From Oscillospiraceae bacterium (lineage in GTDB: Bacteria > Bacillota > Clostridia > Oscillospirales > Ruminococcaceae), in NCBI GenBank assembly GCA_017435565.1, contig JAFSEU010000031.1:1-64000 (forward strand): a stretch of 64,000 bases of DNA, written 5' to 3'. Shown here one piece after another: positions 8,911 through 18,920 of the stretch (the first letter of the stretch is position 1; the number at the start of each line of letters is the position of its first letter). Both the position numbers and the translations under genes were made by a program. Below the pieces are notes generated by a model that had not been told where the DNA came from, made no database searches, and saw nothing but the letters and a program-made list of their open reading frames with translations.

Positions 8911-8988
8911 GTTTTGTAGTATATGCACAAATTTTGGATGCAAAAATTTCACATTTGTACGAATTTTACAACATATCCGCCGAATCAC

Positions 8989-9017
8989 TTGAAAATAATG
9001 CGCTTTTCTGATAAAAT
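8989..9017 (+). promoter_or_regulatory. Sigma-A promoter for the glg operon
   Basis: TTGAAA, 17-base spacer, TAAAAT, leaving a leader of about 90 bases before glgB. Confidence 0.65.
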
Positions 9018-9115
9018 ATAACTATATAAGTGTGGCCGCAAATATATCAAGCAATGCGTGCTGTTTTTGCTCACTTATATACTTCTTTTGTGCTGAAAGA
9101 GAAAGCGAAGATGAT

Positions 9116-11107
9116 ATGAACAATAAACAATATGAGTTCCCTTTGTATTTGTTTTATCAGGGAAAAAATACACAGGCGTATAAATTCTTCGGCTGTCACA
9201 AGGCCGAAAATGACGGTGAATATTATTTCAGAGTCTGGGCACCCCACGCCCGTTCTGTTTCGGTAGTAGGCGATTTCAACGAGTGGGACAGAAACGCCAA
9301 CCCTGCCGAACTGATTTCCGAAGGAGTATGGGAAGCAAAGGTTTGTAGCCTTGCGCAGTTTGACACCTATAAATACAGCATCGAAACAAAAAAAGGCAAT
9401 ATAATCCTGAAATCAGACCCATATGCATTCCACGCAGAAACACGACCCAATACGGCTTCAAAAATTTTTGAAAGCTCGTTTGAATGGGATGATAACGATT
9501 GGATTGAAGGAAAGAAAAAATCCTCAATCTACAAAAGTCCCGTCAATATTTATGAGGTTCATTTAAGCTCATGGAAGCAGTATGACGACGGAAACTTTTT
9601 GAATTATGTCGATTTTGCAAACAATATCATTCCTTACCTCAAGGAAATGTCCTACACGCATATTGAACTGATGCCTTTGGCTGAATATCCGTTTGACGGC
9701 TCGTGGGGATATCAGGTAACAGGATATTACGCTCCGACATCACGCTTTGGCACGCCTGATGATTTCCGCACAATGGTAAATCTCTTTCACAAGTCGGGCA
9801 TTGGCGTTATTCTCGATTGGGTTCCTGCGCATTTTCCTAAAGACGCATACGGTCTTTATGAATTTGACGGCGGCTATTGCTATGAATATGAAGACGCAAG
9901 AAAGCGCGAGCATTACACCTGGGGAACCAGAGTTTTCGATTACGGAAAGGGCGAGGTTCGCTCCTTCCTCATTTCAAATGCTTGCTACTGGCTTTCCGAA
10001 TTCCATCTTGACGGATTACGTGTGGACGCAGTCGCAAGTATGCTGTATCTTGATTATGACAGGCGTGACGGCGAATGGATGAAGAATATCTACGGCGGAA
10101 ACGAAAACCTTGAAGCAGTCGAGTTCCTGAAACTGCTTAACGAAGCTGTTTTTGCTCAGAGCCCCGACACTCTGATGATTGCTGAAGAATCGACCGCATG
10201 GCCGCTTGTTACAAAGCCTACGGACATCGGTGGCCTGGGATTCAACTTCAAATGGAATATGGGTTGGATGAACGATATGCTTTCATATATGTCGCTCGAC
10301 CCGATATACAGAGCATTCAATCACGACAAGCTTACCTTCTCATTCTTCTACTGCTTCTCAGAGAACTATATCTTGCCGATTTCACACGACGAAATCGTTC
10401 ATGGAAAATGCTCAATGATAAACAAGATGAGCGGCGAATATGAGCAGAAATTTGCTCAGTACCGTGCATTTCTGGCGTATATGATGGCACATCCCGGTAA
10501 GAAGCTGCTCTTTATGGGACAGGAATTCGGTCAGATCAAGGAATGGGATTACAAAACAGGACTTGACTGGCAGCTTATCGATGAATTTGAATCGCACAGA
10601 AAGCTTCATTGCTATTCAAAGGCGCTGAACAAATTCTACCGCGAAAATCGCCCCTTCTGGGAAAATGACGATTCATGGCAGGGCTTCTCGTGGATATCAC
10701 ACGACGACTACAAGCAGAGCGTCATCGCTTTCAGAAGAATCGACGACGACGGAAACGAGATCGTAGCTGTCTGCAACTTTGTTCCCGTAAAGCGTGAGAA
10801 TTATCGCATAGGCGTTCCCTACCCCGGAAAATACACGGAAGTTTTCAACTCCGACGCCGTTGAATTCGGCGGGCAAGGTTTGACAAACGGAACCGTAGAT
10901 ACCGAGGAAGAGATCATGCACGGCTATGACCACAGCATAACGCTCGAAATTCCTCCGCTTTCCGTCATTTATCTGAAACACATCCCCGTGCCTGCCCAAA
11001 AGACACGCAAAGCAACCGCAAACGCCAAAAAAAGCGTTAGCGTCAAATCAAAAAATGAAAGCGCAAAGGCTGATTCTGCGGAAAAAACAACCAAAAGCAA
11101 AGACTGA
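9116..11107 (+). CDS. glgB: 1,4-alpha-glucan branching enzyme
   Basis: 663 residues. It creates alpha-1,6 branches in glycogen. An N-terminal CBM48-like domain (FRVWAPHARSVSVVGDFNEW) is followed by a GH13 barrel with DWVPAHF, the nucleophile in GLRVDAVASM, the acid in IAEES and the SHDE motif. The C-terminal ~35 residues are a Lys/Ser/Ala-rich tail not needed in the family. The start at ATG 9116 (MNNKQYEF) is chosen because the upstream extension from a GTG encodes a Cys-rich, non-homologous stretch in the leader. First gene of glgBCDA. Confidence 0.94.
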   Translation: MNNKQYEFPLYLFYQGKNTQAYKFFGCHKAENDGEYYFRVWAPHARSVSVVGDFNEWDRNANPAELISEGVWEAKVCSLAQFDTYKYSIETKKGNIILKSDPYAFHAETRPNTASKIFESSFEWDDNDWIEGKKKSSIYKSPVNIYEVHLSSWKQYDDGNFLNYVDFANNIIPYLKEMSYTHIELMPLAEYPFDGSWGYQVTGYYAPTSRFGTPDDFRTMVNLFHKSGIGVILDWVPAHFPKDAYGLYEFDGGYCYEYEDARKREHYTWGTRVFDYGKGEVRSFLISNACYWLSEFHLDGLRVDAVASMLYLDYDRRDGEWMKNIYGGNENLEAVEFLKLLNEAVFAQSPDTLMIAEESTAWPLVTKPTDIGGLGFNFKWNMGWMNDMLSYMSLDPIYRAFNHDKLTFSFFYCFSENYILPISHDEIVHGKCSMINKMSGEYEQKFAQYRAFLAYMMAHPGKKLLFMGQEFGQIKEWDYKTGLDWQLIDEFESHRKLHCYSKALNKFYRENRPFWENDDSWQGFSWISHDDYKQSVIAFRRIDDDGNEIVAVCNFVPVKRENYRIGVPYPGKYTEVFNSDAVEFGGQGLTNGTVDTEEEIMHGYDHSITLEIPPLSVIYLKHIPVPAQKTRKATANAKKSVSVKSKNESAKADSAEKTTKSKD

Positions 11108-11195
11108 AACAGCATAAATCAAGCTGACAATATATCGGCCGGCCGTATGCCGTAAATGCGGCACTGCAAATTACCGTTGCAGTATGGAGAAACCT

Positions 11196-12398
11196 ATGTA
11201 TATCAAAAAAGAATGTGTGGCGATGCTTCTTGCCGGCGGTCAGGGAAGCAGACTCTATGCGCTGACCCGTGATATGGCAAAGCCTGCCGTACCTTATGGC
11301 GGAAAATACAGAATCATTGATTTTCCGCTTTCAAACTGCACAAATTCCGGAATCGACACTGTCGGCGTACTGACACAGTACCAGCCGCTGGTTCTTCACG
11401 ACTATATCGGAAACGGTCAGCCGTGGGATCTTGACAGGCTTCACGGCGGCGTTCACGTTCTGCCCCCCTACCAGACCGCATTGGGTGCTTCCTGGTACGA
11501 AGGAACGGCAAACGCGATTTATCAGAATATGAGCTTTGTGGAAAGATACGACCCTGAGTATGTAATTGTGCTCGGCGGTGACCACATCTACAAAATGGAT
11601 TATTCTCTTATGCTCGATTTCCACAAGAAAAAGGAAGCCGACCTTACAATCGCCGTTATCGACGTTCCGCTTGAGGAAGCTTCCAGAATGGGAATTATGA
11701 CCTGCGATGATACGGGCAGAGTTGTTGACTTTACAGAAAAGCCCGCACAGCCCAAATCAACTCTGGCTTCAATGGGTATTTATATCTTCACATGGAAAAA
11801 GCTGAAAAAATATCTCATTGAAAACGAAGAAGCAAACACAGGCTCAAAGGACTTCGGCAAGGACATCATCCCTGCGATGCTTAATAACGACGAAAGACTT
11901 TTTGCTTACGCATTCGACGGCTACTGGAAGGACGTAGGCACACTCGACAGCCTGTGGGAAGCAAATATGGATTTGCTTTCTCCCACAGTAACACTTGACC
12001 TTTATGACCCCGAATGGAAAATCTATTCAAGAAACCCTATTGCACCTCCGCAGTATATCGGCGAAAGCGCAAGGGTTGAGAATTCAATGATCTCCGAAGG
12101 CAGCAACATCAACGGAAACGCTGATTTTTCGATTATTTTTGACAGCGTAACCATTGAAGAAGGCGCTGTTGTCAATTACAGCATTATTATGCCCGGAACA
12201 GTCATTAAATCAGGCGCAGTTGTTGAATATGCGATTGTCGGCGAGGACTGCGTTGTTGAATCGGGTGCACATATCGGCGCTTCACCCGAACAATATGAGA
12301 ATCGTGACGAATGGGGCATTGCCGTTGTCGGACACAACGTTAAGATTTCCGGCGGTGCAAAAATCAATCCCAAGGAGATTATTTCCGAAGATAAGTAA
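11196..12398 (+). CDS. glgC: Glucose-1-phosphate adenylyltransferase, catalytic subunit
   Basis: About 400 residues. It makes ADP-glucose from ATP and glucose-1-phosphate. The nucleotide-binding motif [12 protein letters not shown] is intact, as are [14 protein letters not shown] and the C-terminal left-handed beta-helix repeats. Two in-frame ATGs exist (11184 and 11196); the second has GGAG at 7 bases and matches the family N-terminus, so it is preferred. It lies 88 bases after glgB and before glgD, with which Firmicute GlgC normally forms a complex. Confidence 0.95.
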   Translation: MYIKKECVAMLLAGGQGSRLYALTRDMAKPAVPYGGKYRIIDFPLSNCTNSGIDTVGVLTQYQPLVLHDYIGNGQPWDLDRLHGGVHVLPPYQTALGASWYEGTANAIYQNMSFVERYDPEYVIVLGGDHIYKMDYSLMLDFHKKKEADLTIAVIDVPLEEASRMGIMTCDDTGRVVDFTEKPAQPKSTLASMGIYIFTWKKLKKYLIENEEANTGSKDFGKDIIPAMLNNDERLFAYAFDGYWKDVGTLDSLWEANMDLLSPTVTLDLYDPEWKIYSRNPIAPPQYIGESARVENSMISEGSNINGNADFSIIFDSVTIEEGAVVNYSIIMPGTVIKSGAVVEYAIVGEDCVVESGAHIGASPEQYENRDEWGIAVVGHNVKISGGAKINPKEIISEDK

Positions 12399-12475
12399 GC
12401 TTATTGCGCTTGCAGAGTATATTTTTGAAAGGAGTGGCTCTGTATACATCAATGTTACAGAGTTTGTGAATATAA

Positions 12476-13594
12476 ATGATTTCAAGCAACAGTGTTCTCG
12501 GTCTTATATTTGCCAATATGCACGAAAACAATGTCTCTGACCTTACAAAGGAACGTACGTTGGGCTCGGTGCTTTTCGGCGGAAGATACAGACTGATTGA
12601 TTTTCCTCTCTCGAATATGGTCAATTCCGGTATTTCGGAGGTAGGTGTAATCACAAAATCAAATTATCAGTCCCTTCTTGACCACTTGGGAAGCGGACGT
12701 GAATGGGATCTTGCCAGAAAGAACGGCGGTCTTCACTTGCTACCGCCCTTCTCTCACGTCGGCAGCGGTATATACAGAGGCAGACTCGAAGCAATTTACG
12801 GCGTTATGGACTTTGTTGAGCATTCAAATGCTGACTATGTTGTTATGAGCGACTGCGATGTTATCGCCAATATCGATTACAGCAAAGCTATAAAACAGCA
12901 CATCGAAACCGGTGCAGATATTACCGCAATTTATGCAAAGGGCATTTACGATTCTGCACAGCACAAGGCAACAATTTTTGGAATTGATGACGGAAGAATC
13001 ACCGATGTCACCATAAATCCGCTTATCTGCGGCGAATGCTGCATAAGCCTCAACAGCTTTATTCTGAGCAAGAAATTCCTCGAAAAAATTGTAAGAGAAG
13101 CAGTAAGTCGTTCTCTTTACAGCTTTGAAAGAGATATTCTTCAAGCTAAGAAGGAAGAATACAAGATTTTTGCTTATGAACACAATGAGTATTATGAACG
13201 TATTGACAGTATGCAGAGCTATTACAACGCAAACCGTGCGCTCCTCAATTCCGAAAACAGACAGAGTCTGTTTAAAAAGTCACGCCCGATTTATACAAAA
13301 ATCCGTGACAATGGCCCTGCAAAATTCGGTCTTGAATCTTCAATCAAGAATTCTCTTATCGCTGATGGCTGCGTAATCGACGGAACAGTTGAAAACTCGG
13401 TTCTTTTCAGAGGCGTTAAGGTTGCAAAGGGCGCAGTTGTTAAAAACTGCATTCTGATGCAGGATACTGTAATCGGCAAGGAAAGCCGCATCAGCAACGT
13501 TATTACTGATAAGCTTGTTTCAATCGATGCACAGCGCACACTTACAGGTTCTGAAAGCTATCCGCTTTACATCGGCAAAAAAGCAAATATCTAA
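12476..13594 (+). CDS. glgD: Glucose-1-phosphate adenylyltransferase regulatory subunit
   Basis: 372 residues. A paralogue of GlgC in which the catalytic GGxGxRL loop is lost (N-terminus reads VLGLIFANMHENN) while GGRYRLIDFPLSNM and the beta-helix remain, as known for GlgD. It modulates GlgC. No good RBS lies within 15 bases of the ATG; the strong AAAGGAG is about 42 bases upstream, in front of a five-codon ORF (ATG 12452 to TGA 12467-12469) that stops just before glgD. Confidence 0.93.
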   Translation: MISSNSVLGLIFANMHENNVSDLTKERTLGSVLFGGRYRLIDFPLSNMVNSGISEVGVITKSNYQSLLDHLGSGREWDLARKNGGLHLLPPFSHVGSGIYRGRLEAIYGVMDFVEHSNADYVVMSDCDVIANIDYSKAIKQHIETGADITAIYAKGIYDSAQHKATIFGIDDGRITDVTINPLICGECCISLNSFILSKKFLEKIVREAVSRSLYSFERDILQAKKEEYKIFAYEHNEYYERIDSMQSYYNANRALLNSENRQSLFKKSRPIYTKIRDNGPAKFGLESSIKNSLIADGCVIDGTVENSVLFRGVKVAKGAVVKNCILMQDTVIGKESRISNVITDKLVSIDAQRTLTGSESYPLYIGKKANI

Positions 13595-13636
13595 ACATAA
13601 ATAACTACCCCTTAATGGGTAAAACGGAGGAAAATG

Positions 13637-15061
13637 ATGAGAATACTGTATGCAGCCAGCGAAGCTGCTCCGTATGCGGCTTCAGGCGGTCTTGCCGATG
13701 TAATCGGCTCTCTTCCTGCCGCAATAAACGAACAGGGACATGACGCCCGTGTTGTTCTGCCGCTTTATAAATCAGTCAGCTACGAAATGCGTCAGCAGAT
13801 GAGATTTGTTGCAAACTTCACTGTCGATGTTGCCTGGAGAAAGCAATATTGCGGCATTTTTGAAGCGAAGGCTTCAAACGGCGTAACATATTATTTGCTT
13901 GATAACGAATACTATTTCGGCAGGGACGGTATGTACGGTTTTTATGATGATTGTGAAAGATATGTTTTCTTCTCACGTGCCGTTCTCGAAATGCTCAGAT
14001 ACATCGACTTTACGCCCGATGTTATCAATTCAAACGACTGGCAGGCAGCTCTTGTGCCGGTATATTATGAGGTATTTTACAAATACCAGCAAGGCTATGA
14101 AAATATAAAGAATGTTTTCACAATCCATAATATCCAGTATCAGGGCAAATACGGAATGGAGGTTTTAAGCGAGGTTATCGGAATTCCGCTTTATCACTCG
14201 AACCTGCTTGAATATGACGGCTGTGTAAATCTTATGAAGGGTGCTTTTGAAACTTCAGCGAAAATCACTACCGTCAGCCCGAGCTATTCATGGGAAATTC
14301 TTGACCCCTGGTTCTCACACGGACTTGACAGAGCTTTGCAGGACAAGCGATATAAGCTCACAGGCTTCCTTAACGGTATAGATACAGTAAGATACGACCC
14401 TGCAACCGACCCGAATCTGCCTGCAAATTACAGTGCGAGGAACAAAAAAGGCAAGGCTCAGTGTAAAACAGACTTGCTTTCTTCACTCGGACTTTATCAG
14501 GGCGAGGAGCCTGTAATCGGTATTGTAACGAGATTTGTTTCACACAAAGGTCTTGACCTTATCAAATATGTATTTGAAGATATTTTGAACCTTGGCTATA
14601 AATTTGCAATTTTAGGCTCGGGTGAAAAGATTTACGAAGATTTCTTCTGCGAAATGCACGCTCGTTATCCTGACAGAGTAAGCATTACATTGGGCTTCAA
14701 GCCCGATCTTGCACAGCGTATTTATGCAGGTGCCGATATGTTCTTAATGCCCTCGCAAAGTGAACCGTGCGGTCTTGCTCAGATGATTTCGCTGCGCTAC
14801 GGAACAATTCCGATTGTGCGTGAAACCGGCGGCTTGCGCGACAGTATCCGTGATGCAGGCGGCGAAAACGGCAACGGTTTTACATTTAAAACCTACAATG
14901 CACACGATATGCTTGATGCCTGCCGCAGAGCAAAGGATTATTACTGGAACAAGCCCGAATGGACAAAGCTTGTATCTGCCGCCCTCAAAGAGGACTTCAG
15001 CTGGAGCAATTCCGCAAAGCTTTATCTCGGTCTTTACAACGAAATCGTTTCATACAGATAA
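13637..15061 (+). CDS. glgA: Glycogen (ADP-glucose) synthase, GT5
   Basis: 474 residues. It extends alpha-1,4-glucan from ADP-glucose. GT5 features: an N-terminal SGGLADVIGSLP loop and the C-terminal SEPCGLAQM motif with the conserved Glu. The residue before SGGL is Ala where GlgA usually has the Lys of KxGGL that contacts ADP-glucose. ATG 13637 is 6 bases from GGAGG; ATG 13634 (one codon longer) is also possible. Last gene of the glg operon, followed by a strong terminator. Confidence 0.95.
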   Translation: MRILYAASEAAPYAASGGLADVIGSLPAAINEQGHDARVVLPLYKSVSYEMRQQMRFVANFTVDVAWRKQYCGIFEAKASNGVTYYLLDNEYYFGRDGMYGFYDDCERYVFFSRAVLEMLRYIDFTPDVINSNDWQAALVPVYYEVFYKYQQGYENIKNVFTIHNIQYQGKYGMEVLSEVIGIPLYHSNLLEYDGCVNLMKGAFETSAKITTVSPSYSWEILDPWFSHGLDRALQDKRYKLTGFLNGIDTVRYDPATDPNLPANYSARNKKGKAQCKTDLLSSLGLYQGEEPVIGIVTRFVSHKGLDLIKYVFEDILNLGYKFAILGSGEKIYEDFFCEMHARYPDRVSITLGFKPDLAQRIYAGADMFLMPSQSEPCGLAQMISLRYGTIPIVRETGGLRDSIRDAGGENGNGFTFKTYNAHDMLDACRRAKDYYWNKPEWTKLVSAALKEDFSWSNSAKLYLGLYNEIVSYR

Positions 15062-15067
15062 AAAATT

Positions 15068-15103
15068 CACCTCCGAAAGTATTACTCTTTCGGAGGTGTT
15101 TTC
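15068..15103 (+). terminator. Terminator of the glg operon
   Basis: 12-bp perfect stem CACCTCCGAAAG / CTTTCGGAGGTG with a 7-base loop and TTTTC. It abuts the 3' end of the convergent gene. Confidence 0.9.
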
Positions 15104-16929
15104 TATTTTAATGAATACAGCTCAATAAAATTATTGGTTTCGCAAATTATGGTTTTGAGCTCTGGGGTTCTGTCGGGAAACGCTTCCTTTATCTCCTCCA
15201 GAAAATCATCTGCAACATGAGGGATTTCAACCTCTAAATTTTCAAATCCGTCTATGGTGTACCCATCTTTTTGCGCACCCGCCCCTTCTGTGTCCTTCAT
15301 TTCGCAATAGTGCAGCATTGCTTCTTCAGCTTCCACCATTACTGCCACATACAGTTCCTGGGAATTATTGAGCTCCTCAAGCGATTTTTCATCGATTTCA
15401 AATTCATCATACTGTGTAATATATATACTGTCAGCATCGAACAATTTCCATCCGATTTCCTGCGTCCTGTATGTAGAAGAAATGCCCAATATCATATCGC
15501 TTCCCTTTATATATTCATCAAACGGGCGATCATAACAAACTCCCTCAAAGAGATAAAGGGCACCGGCATTCTGATAGCAAGATACAATACAGATTGCAGC
15601 AACTGCAGCTCCTGCAGTCTTTATAATAATCCGAGAAAATCTGACTTTTTTTGCAACTGCAGCAACAGCAACGAATGTTTTTGCAAATATTGCAAATGTC
15701 AACGGAATTATCATAAATATATATCTCGGTGCGTTGACATCAATCATAAGAATGTTTATAAAATACGAAGTGAATGACAGCAATCCGATTACTGTAATCA
15801 ACGCGCATACAAGAAAATCATTTATCGGAATACTTTTAACCACCGTCTTTATTTTAATTATTGCATTCTTTAATTTCTGCGAATCTCTGAACAAGAACAT
15901 CAACGGCAATGAAACTGCCAAAAGCAAAACAAGCACAGCCACAATATAACTGTAATAACCTGTGGATGTCGCAGCTATACGCACGCCGCATATCTGTTCG
16001 ATTGTGTACATAAGCATTACTTTTACAGACGTAATAAAATCAAACTTCAACGATGCACTCTGACCAAACAATGACTTATCCGAATTAAGCAAATGTGAAA
16101 TCGTATGAGGAAAAACAGCCAACGCCGACATAGCGCCGATCAATACTGACAAACCGTATTTGAACATTTTCTTGAATCTTTTCCTCAAAAGCATAGCTAT
16201 GCACGAGGAAAAGGTAAATATAAATGCAAAAACCCAGAAGTAATGGTGCGTAAGGTTGCCCAAAAACGTAATTATCCCGAGTGGTATCAATTGCTTTTTA
16301 AGGCTTGGCGACTCACAATTGAATACACAATATGTATAGTAAGCAAAGGCTGTGGCAAACGCAGTCACCATCGAATACATCCTTACATATACAAAGCAGT
16401 CGATACAGCTTACAGTCAGACCGTAAAATGCACAAGTCCACAAGCCCCAGAACTTTGACTTTGTAAAAGCTTTTGACAACTTAAACAGATAGAACTGGCA
16501 AATTATGAAGCTGATTATATTTATCGGATATCCGAACCACTTTGACATAACTCCGGGAAAAAGAGAGGAAATTGTATGCAGCAAAAAGTAGAACAACGGA
16601 GGATGTACATCCATAATCTGATTATGATATACCGAACCGTATGAAAATGCATCTTCTTCACCAACGGTATAATAATCCCGCATCCAATCACCGCTGACCA
16701 TAACATTATAGAAACTCAAGTCGTTTTTTACATCTTGGTCGTATCCTGTTATAAACGGAGCATAATAGCTGTTTGAAAGAGCAAAGCTATAAGTTTCGTC
16801 ATAATGATAACCCGTTTTCAGTACTGCAAAAGCGTATGTTATTATGAATATTTGTACCGCTATTATCAGTATCCAGGCAAACCAAGATGCTTTTGCATTA
16901 GTGACGGGATTCAATTTGTTATACTTCAA
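15103..16929 (-). CDS. GT-C type membrane glycosyltransferase (GT39-like)
   Basis: 608 residues with about ten or more membrane helices. Two features match the GT-C/GT39 fold: an acidic DE pair after the first helix (YHYDETYSF, D44-E45) and the DVHPPLFYFLL motif (D107, H109). Such enzymes transfer sugars from lipid-phosphate carriers to proteins or envelope polymers outside the membrane. A soluble tail of about 100 residues follows the last helix. The substrate is unknown. It lies 108 bases from the next membrane protein on the same strand. Confidence 0.75.
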   Translation of the reverse strand: MKYNKLNPVTNAKASWFAWILIIAVQIFIITYAFAVLKTGYHYDETYSFALSNSYYAPFITGYDQDVKNDLSFYNVMVSGDWMRDYYTVGEEDAFSYGSVYHNQIMDVHPPLFYFLLHTISSLFPGVMSKWFGYPINIISFIICQFYLFKLSKAFTKSKFWGLWTCAFYGLTVSCIDCFVYVRMYSMVTAFATAFAYYTYCVFNCESPSLKKQLIPLGIITFLGNLTHHYFWVFAFIFTFSSCIAMLLRKRFKKMFKYGLSVLIGAMSALAVFPHTISHLLNSDKSLFGQSASLKFDFITSVKVMLMYTIEQICGVRIAATSTGYYSYIVAVLVLLLAVSLPLMFLFRDSQKLKNAIIKIKTVVKSIPINDFLVCALITVIGLLSFTSYFINILMIDVNAPRYIFMIIPLTFAIFAKTFVAVAAVAKKVRFSRIIIKTAGAAVAAICIVSCYQNAGALYLFEGVCYDRPFDEYIKGSDMILGISSTYRTQEIGWKLFDADSIYITQYDEFEIDEKSLEELNNSQELYVAVMVEAEEAMLHYCEMKDTEGAGAQKDGYTIDGFENLEVEIPHVADDFLEEIKEAFPDRTPELKTIICETNNFIELYSLK

Positions 16930-17037
16930 TTCAAATTCTCCTTACGATTTTTATTATATTTAACTTTACATCATGCATAGCAATTCATTAGCAAAACCAA
17001 ATCTATCGCAGTGCTACTCAAAGAATTACAAATCCAA

Positions 17038-18804
17038 TCAGAAAATATTTTCGTCATAAACCAAAACATAATATTGACCGTCACATATATCAAACACCTG
17101 TGGCTGACCGCCTTTTGAGCCGTGAACAATCTCATCGCGATCATTTTTCATGAATTCATATTCATCCTTTGTGACCAGTACAAAATAATTCTCAACATCC
17201 GGCTGATCTTCAAACCATCTGTCATAAATCTGATATTCGTAAATGCGGTATTCTTCAGTGTATATATTGATATTTCTGATAGGTATTTCTTCGGAATTTA
17301 TCAAAGATACTATCAACGAATTCCAATATGTAGCATATCCGTATTCCAACTTCACTCCATAATTCTGTTCAAAGTTTTCAAGCTCCTCTGCTACTGCAAA
17401 ATATCCCGAATTCTGTCCATAATTGTGCGGAAGCATTAAATCCGTACCATTAAAAACAGCTATGATTGCTACCGGAACTGCAATTAAATTTGCAATTGAT
17501 TTATATTGAGAACCTTTTGGCAATTGTGCAAGTCCTATTACTGTTATCAGCACTGACGTAAACATAATAGGAGAAATCCTCCAATTTACGGTACTGATAC
17601 GTCCGACAAAATATAACACCATTATAAACATAAACAGCGAAAAATGAAACAGAAGCAGAATCCTCATTTTCCTGCTCTTAAATTTTTTATAATTGCACAG
17701 CATCACTATCGGAACTACAAAGATTACAGTCGCCACAGCCACTATAAGCAAATCGAAAACGCCGTATATTGTAACAATTTCCTGCATTCCAAGTATATCC
17801 ACACCGAAAAGCGTGTACCAATCTATATAGAATCCAAATAGATTGCCACCCCAATCAGATATGGAAGAAAAAATTGAATACTCATTCTGATACCACGCAT
17901 CATATCCATCAATGATACCGTTGCACACAAGCCAGCCCAACACAGACGCAACTGCTATAATGACAGGAACCAACAAATTGCCATAATATTCATATGCGGT
18001 TTTTGCTCTCTCGTTTGAAAGAAGCCGTTCTACCACATACGCACATAAAAGCGGCAATATAAACATCAACAATGTTATAGATTGGTTTAACGAAGTAAAA
18101 AAACACCATATAAACAGAAAAACAGCTGAAATTATGTACTTTTTTCTCGGCTTATCTCCGCGTTCAATCTTATCGATCATTGAGAATATCAGCGACAAAC
18201 CAATCAACGCAAAGAATATATTTAAACTATAATGTATAATATGATCCCAAAAAATTTCTCTAAGCTTTGTACTGCCCGAAATCAAAAGAACAACAGTCGC
18301 TGTAATAACACAGCATTTATTATTGTTACAATCCAGCTTTTTTAACATTATATATAATGCTGCTATGAAAGCAATGAAGAAAGTAAGCATTCCCAATGCA
18401 TGAGCTTTCAAACCAAAACCAAAAATCGCAACATAAGGCAGCATAAATATATATCCGCCAAAAGGAGTGACGCATGCATAATGAAAGTCTTTATCGAACA
18501 TCGACCCTGATTCCAATGCAACCTGAGCCCACATTATTGTATCGGTCGTATCGCTATGGTACATTCCCTTAGCAGGAAACAGAATATAATAACCAATAAG
18601 AATGAAAGTAATAATAAAATATCCGACACAGAAATATTCTGTTGCTTTATCAATTCGTTTTTTTGTAACTATATTTCCGATTTTATTGGCAAGCGTAAAT
18701 CTATTTTTTATATCCTTTATAGGATCGTAATAATCAACTGAATCTGCGCGGTTTTCCGTCGAACCGCAATCTATAATTTTTTTTGCTGTGTTCTCTTCCA
18801 TCAT
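17038..18804 (-). CDS. Polytopic membrane protein, GT-C-like
   Basis: 588 residues: a ~55-residue cytoplasmic N-terminus, around ten or more hydrophobic helices, then a ~120-residue soluble C-terminus. The segment after the first helix has an acidic HSDTTD motif (D85, D88), in the position where GT-C enzymes keep their metal/catalytic Asp, but no clear family match is visible. Overall plan resembles the downstream GT-C gene (acidic loop, many helices, soluble tail), suggesting a related envelope glycosylation role. Two tandem ATGs start the gene; GAGGG lies 7 bases upstream. Confidence 0.6.
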   Translation of the reverse strand: MMEENTAKKIIDCGSTENRADSVDYYDPIKDIKNRFTLANKIGNIVTKKRIDKATEYFCVGYFIITFILIGYYILFPAKGMYHSDTTDTIMWAQVALESGSMFDKDFHYACVTPFGGYIFMLPYVAIFGFGLKAHALGMLTFFIAFIAALYIMLKKLDCNNNKCCVITATVVLLISGSTKLREIFWDHIIHYSLNIFFALIGLSLIFSMIDKIERGDKPRKKYIISAVFLFIWCFFTSLNQSITLLMFILPLLCAYVVERLLSNERAKTAYEYYGNLLVPVIIAVASVLGWLVCNGIIDGYDAWYQNEYSIFSSISDWGGNLFGFYIDWYTLFGVDILGMQEIVTIYGVFDLLIVAVATVIFVVPIVMLCNYKKFKSRKMRILLLFHFSLFMFIMVLYFVGRISTVNWRISPIMFTSVLITVIGLAQLPKGSQYKSIANLIAVPVAIIAVFNGTDLMLPHNYGQNSGYFAVAEELENFEQNYGVKLEYGYATYWNSLIVSLINSEEIPIRNINIYTEEYRIYEYQIYDRWFEDQPDVENYFVLVTKDEYEFMKNDRDEIVHGSKGGQPQVFDICDGQYYVLVYDENIF

Positions 18805-18867
18805 AACACCACCCTCTTTATTTTAACTAATTATACCATATATTGTGCAGTTCATCAAGCATACATA

Positions 18868-18902
18868 AAAATAAAGGTGCAAGCATTAAAGCCTGCACCT
18901 TT
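18868..18902 (-). terminator. Terminator after msmK-like gene
   Basis: 9-bp stem AAAGGTGCA/TGCACCTTT; on - it is followed by ATTTTTATG. Confidence 0.75.
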
Positions 18903-18920
18903 GGTTTGCTTTATAAAGAC

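Noticed and set aside
9032..9115. N-terminal extension of GlgB from GTG 9032
   Set aside because: It encodes a Cys-rich stretch unlike the family and begins only ~15 bases after the predicted -10, within the leader.
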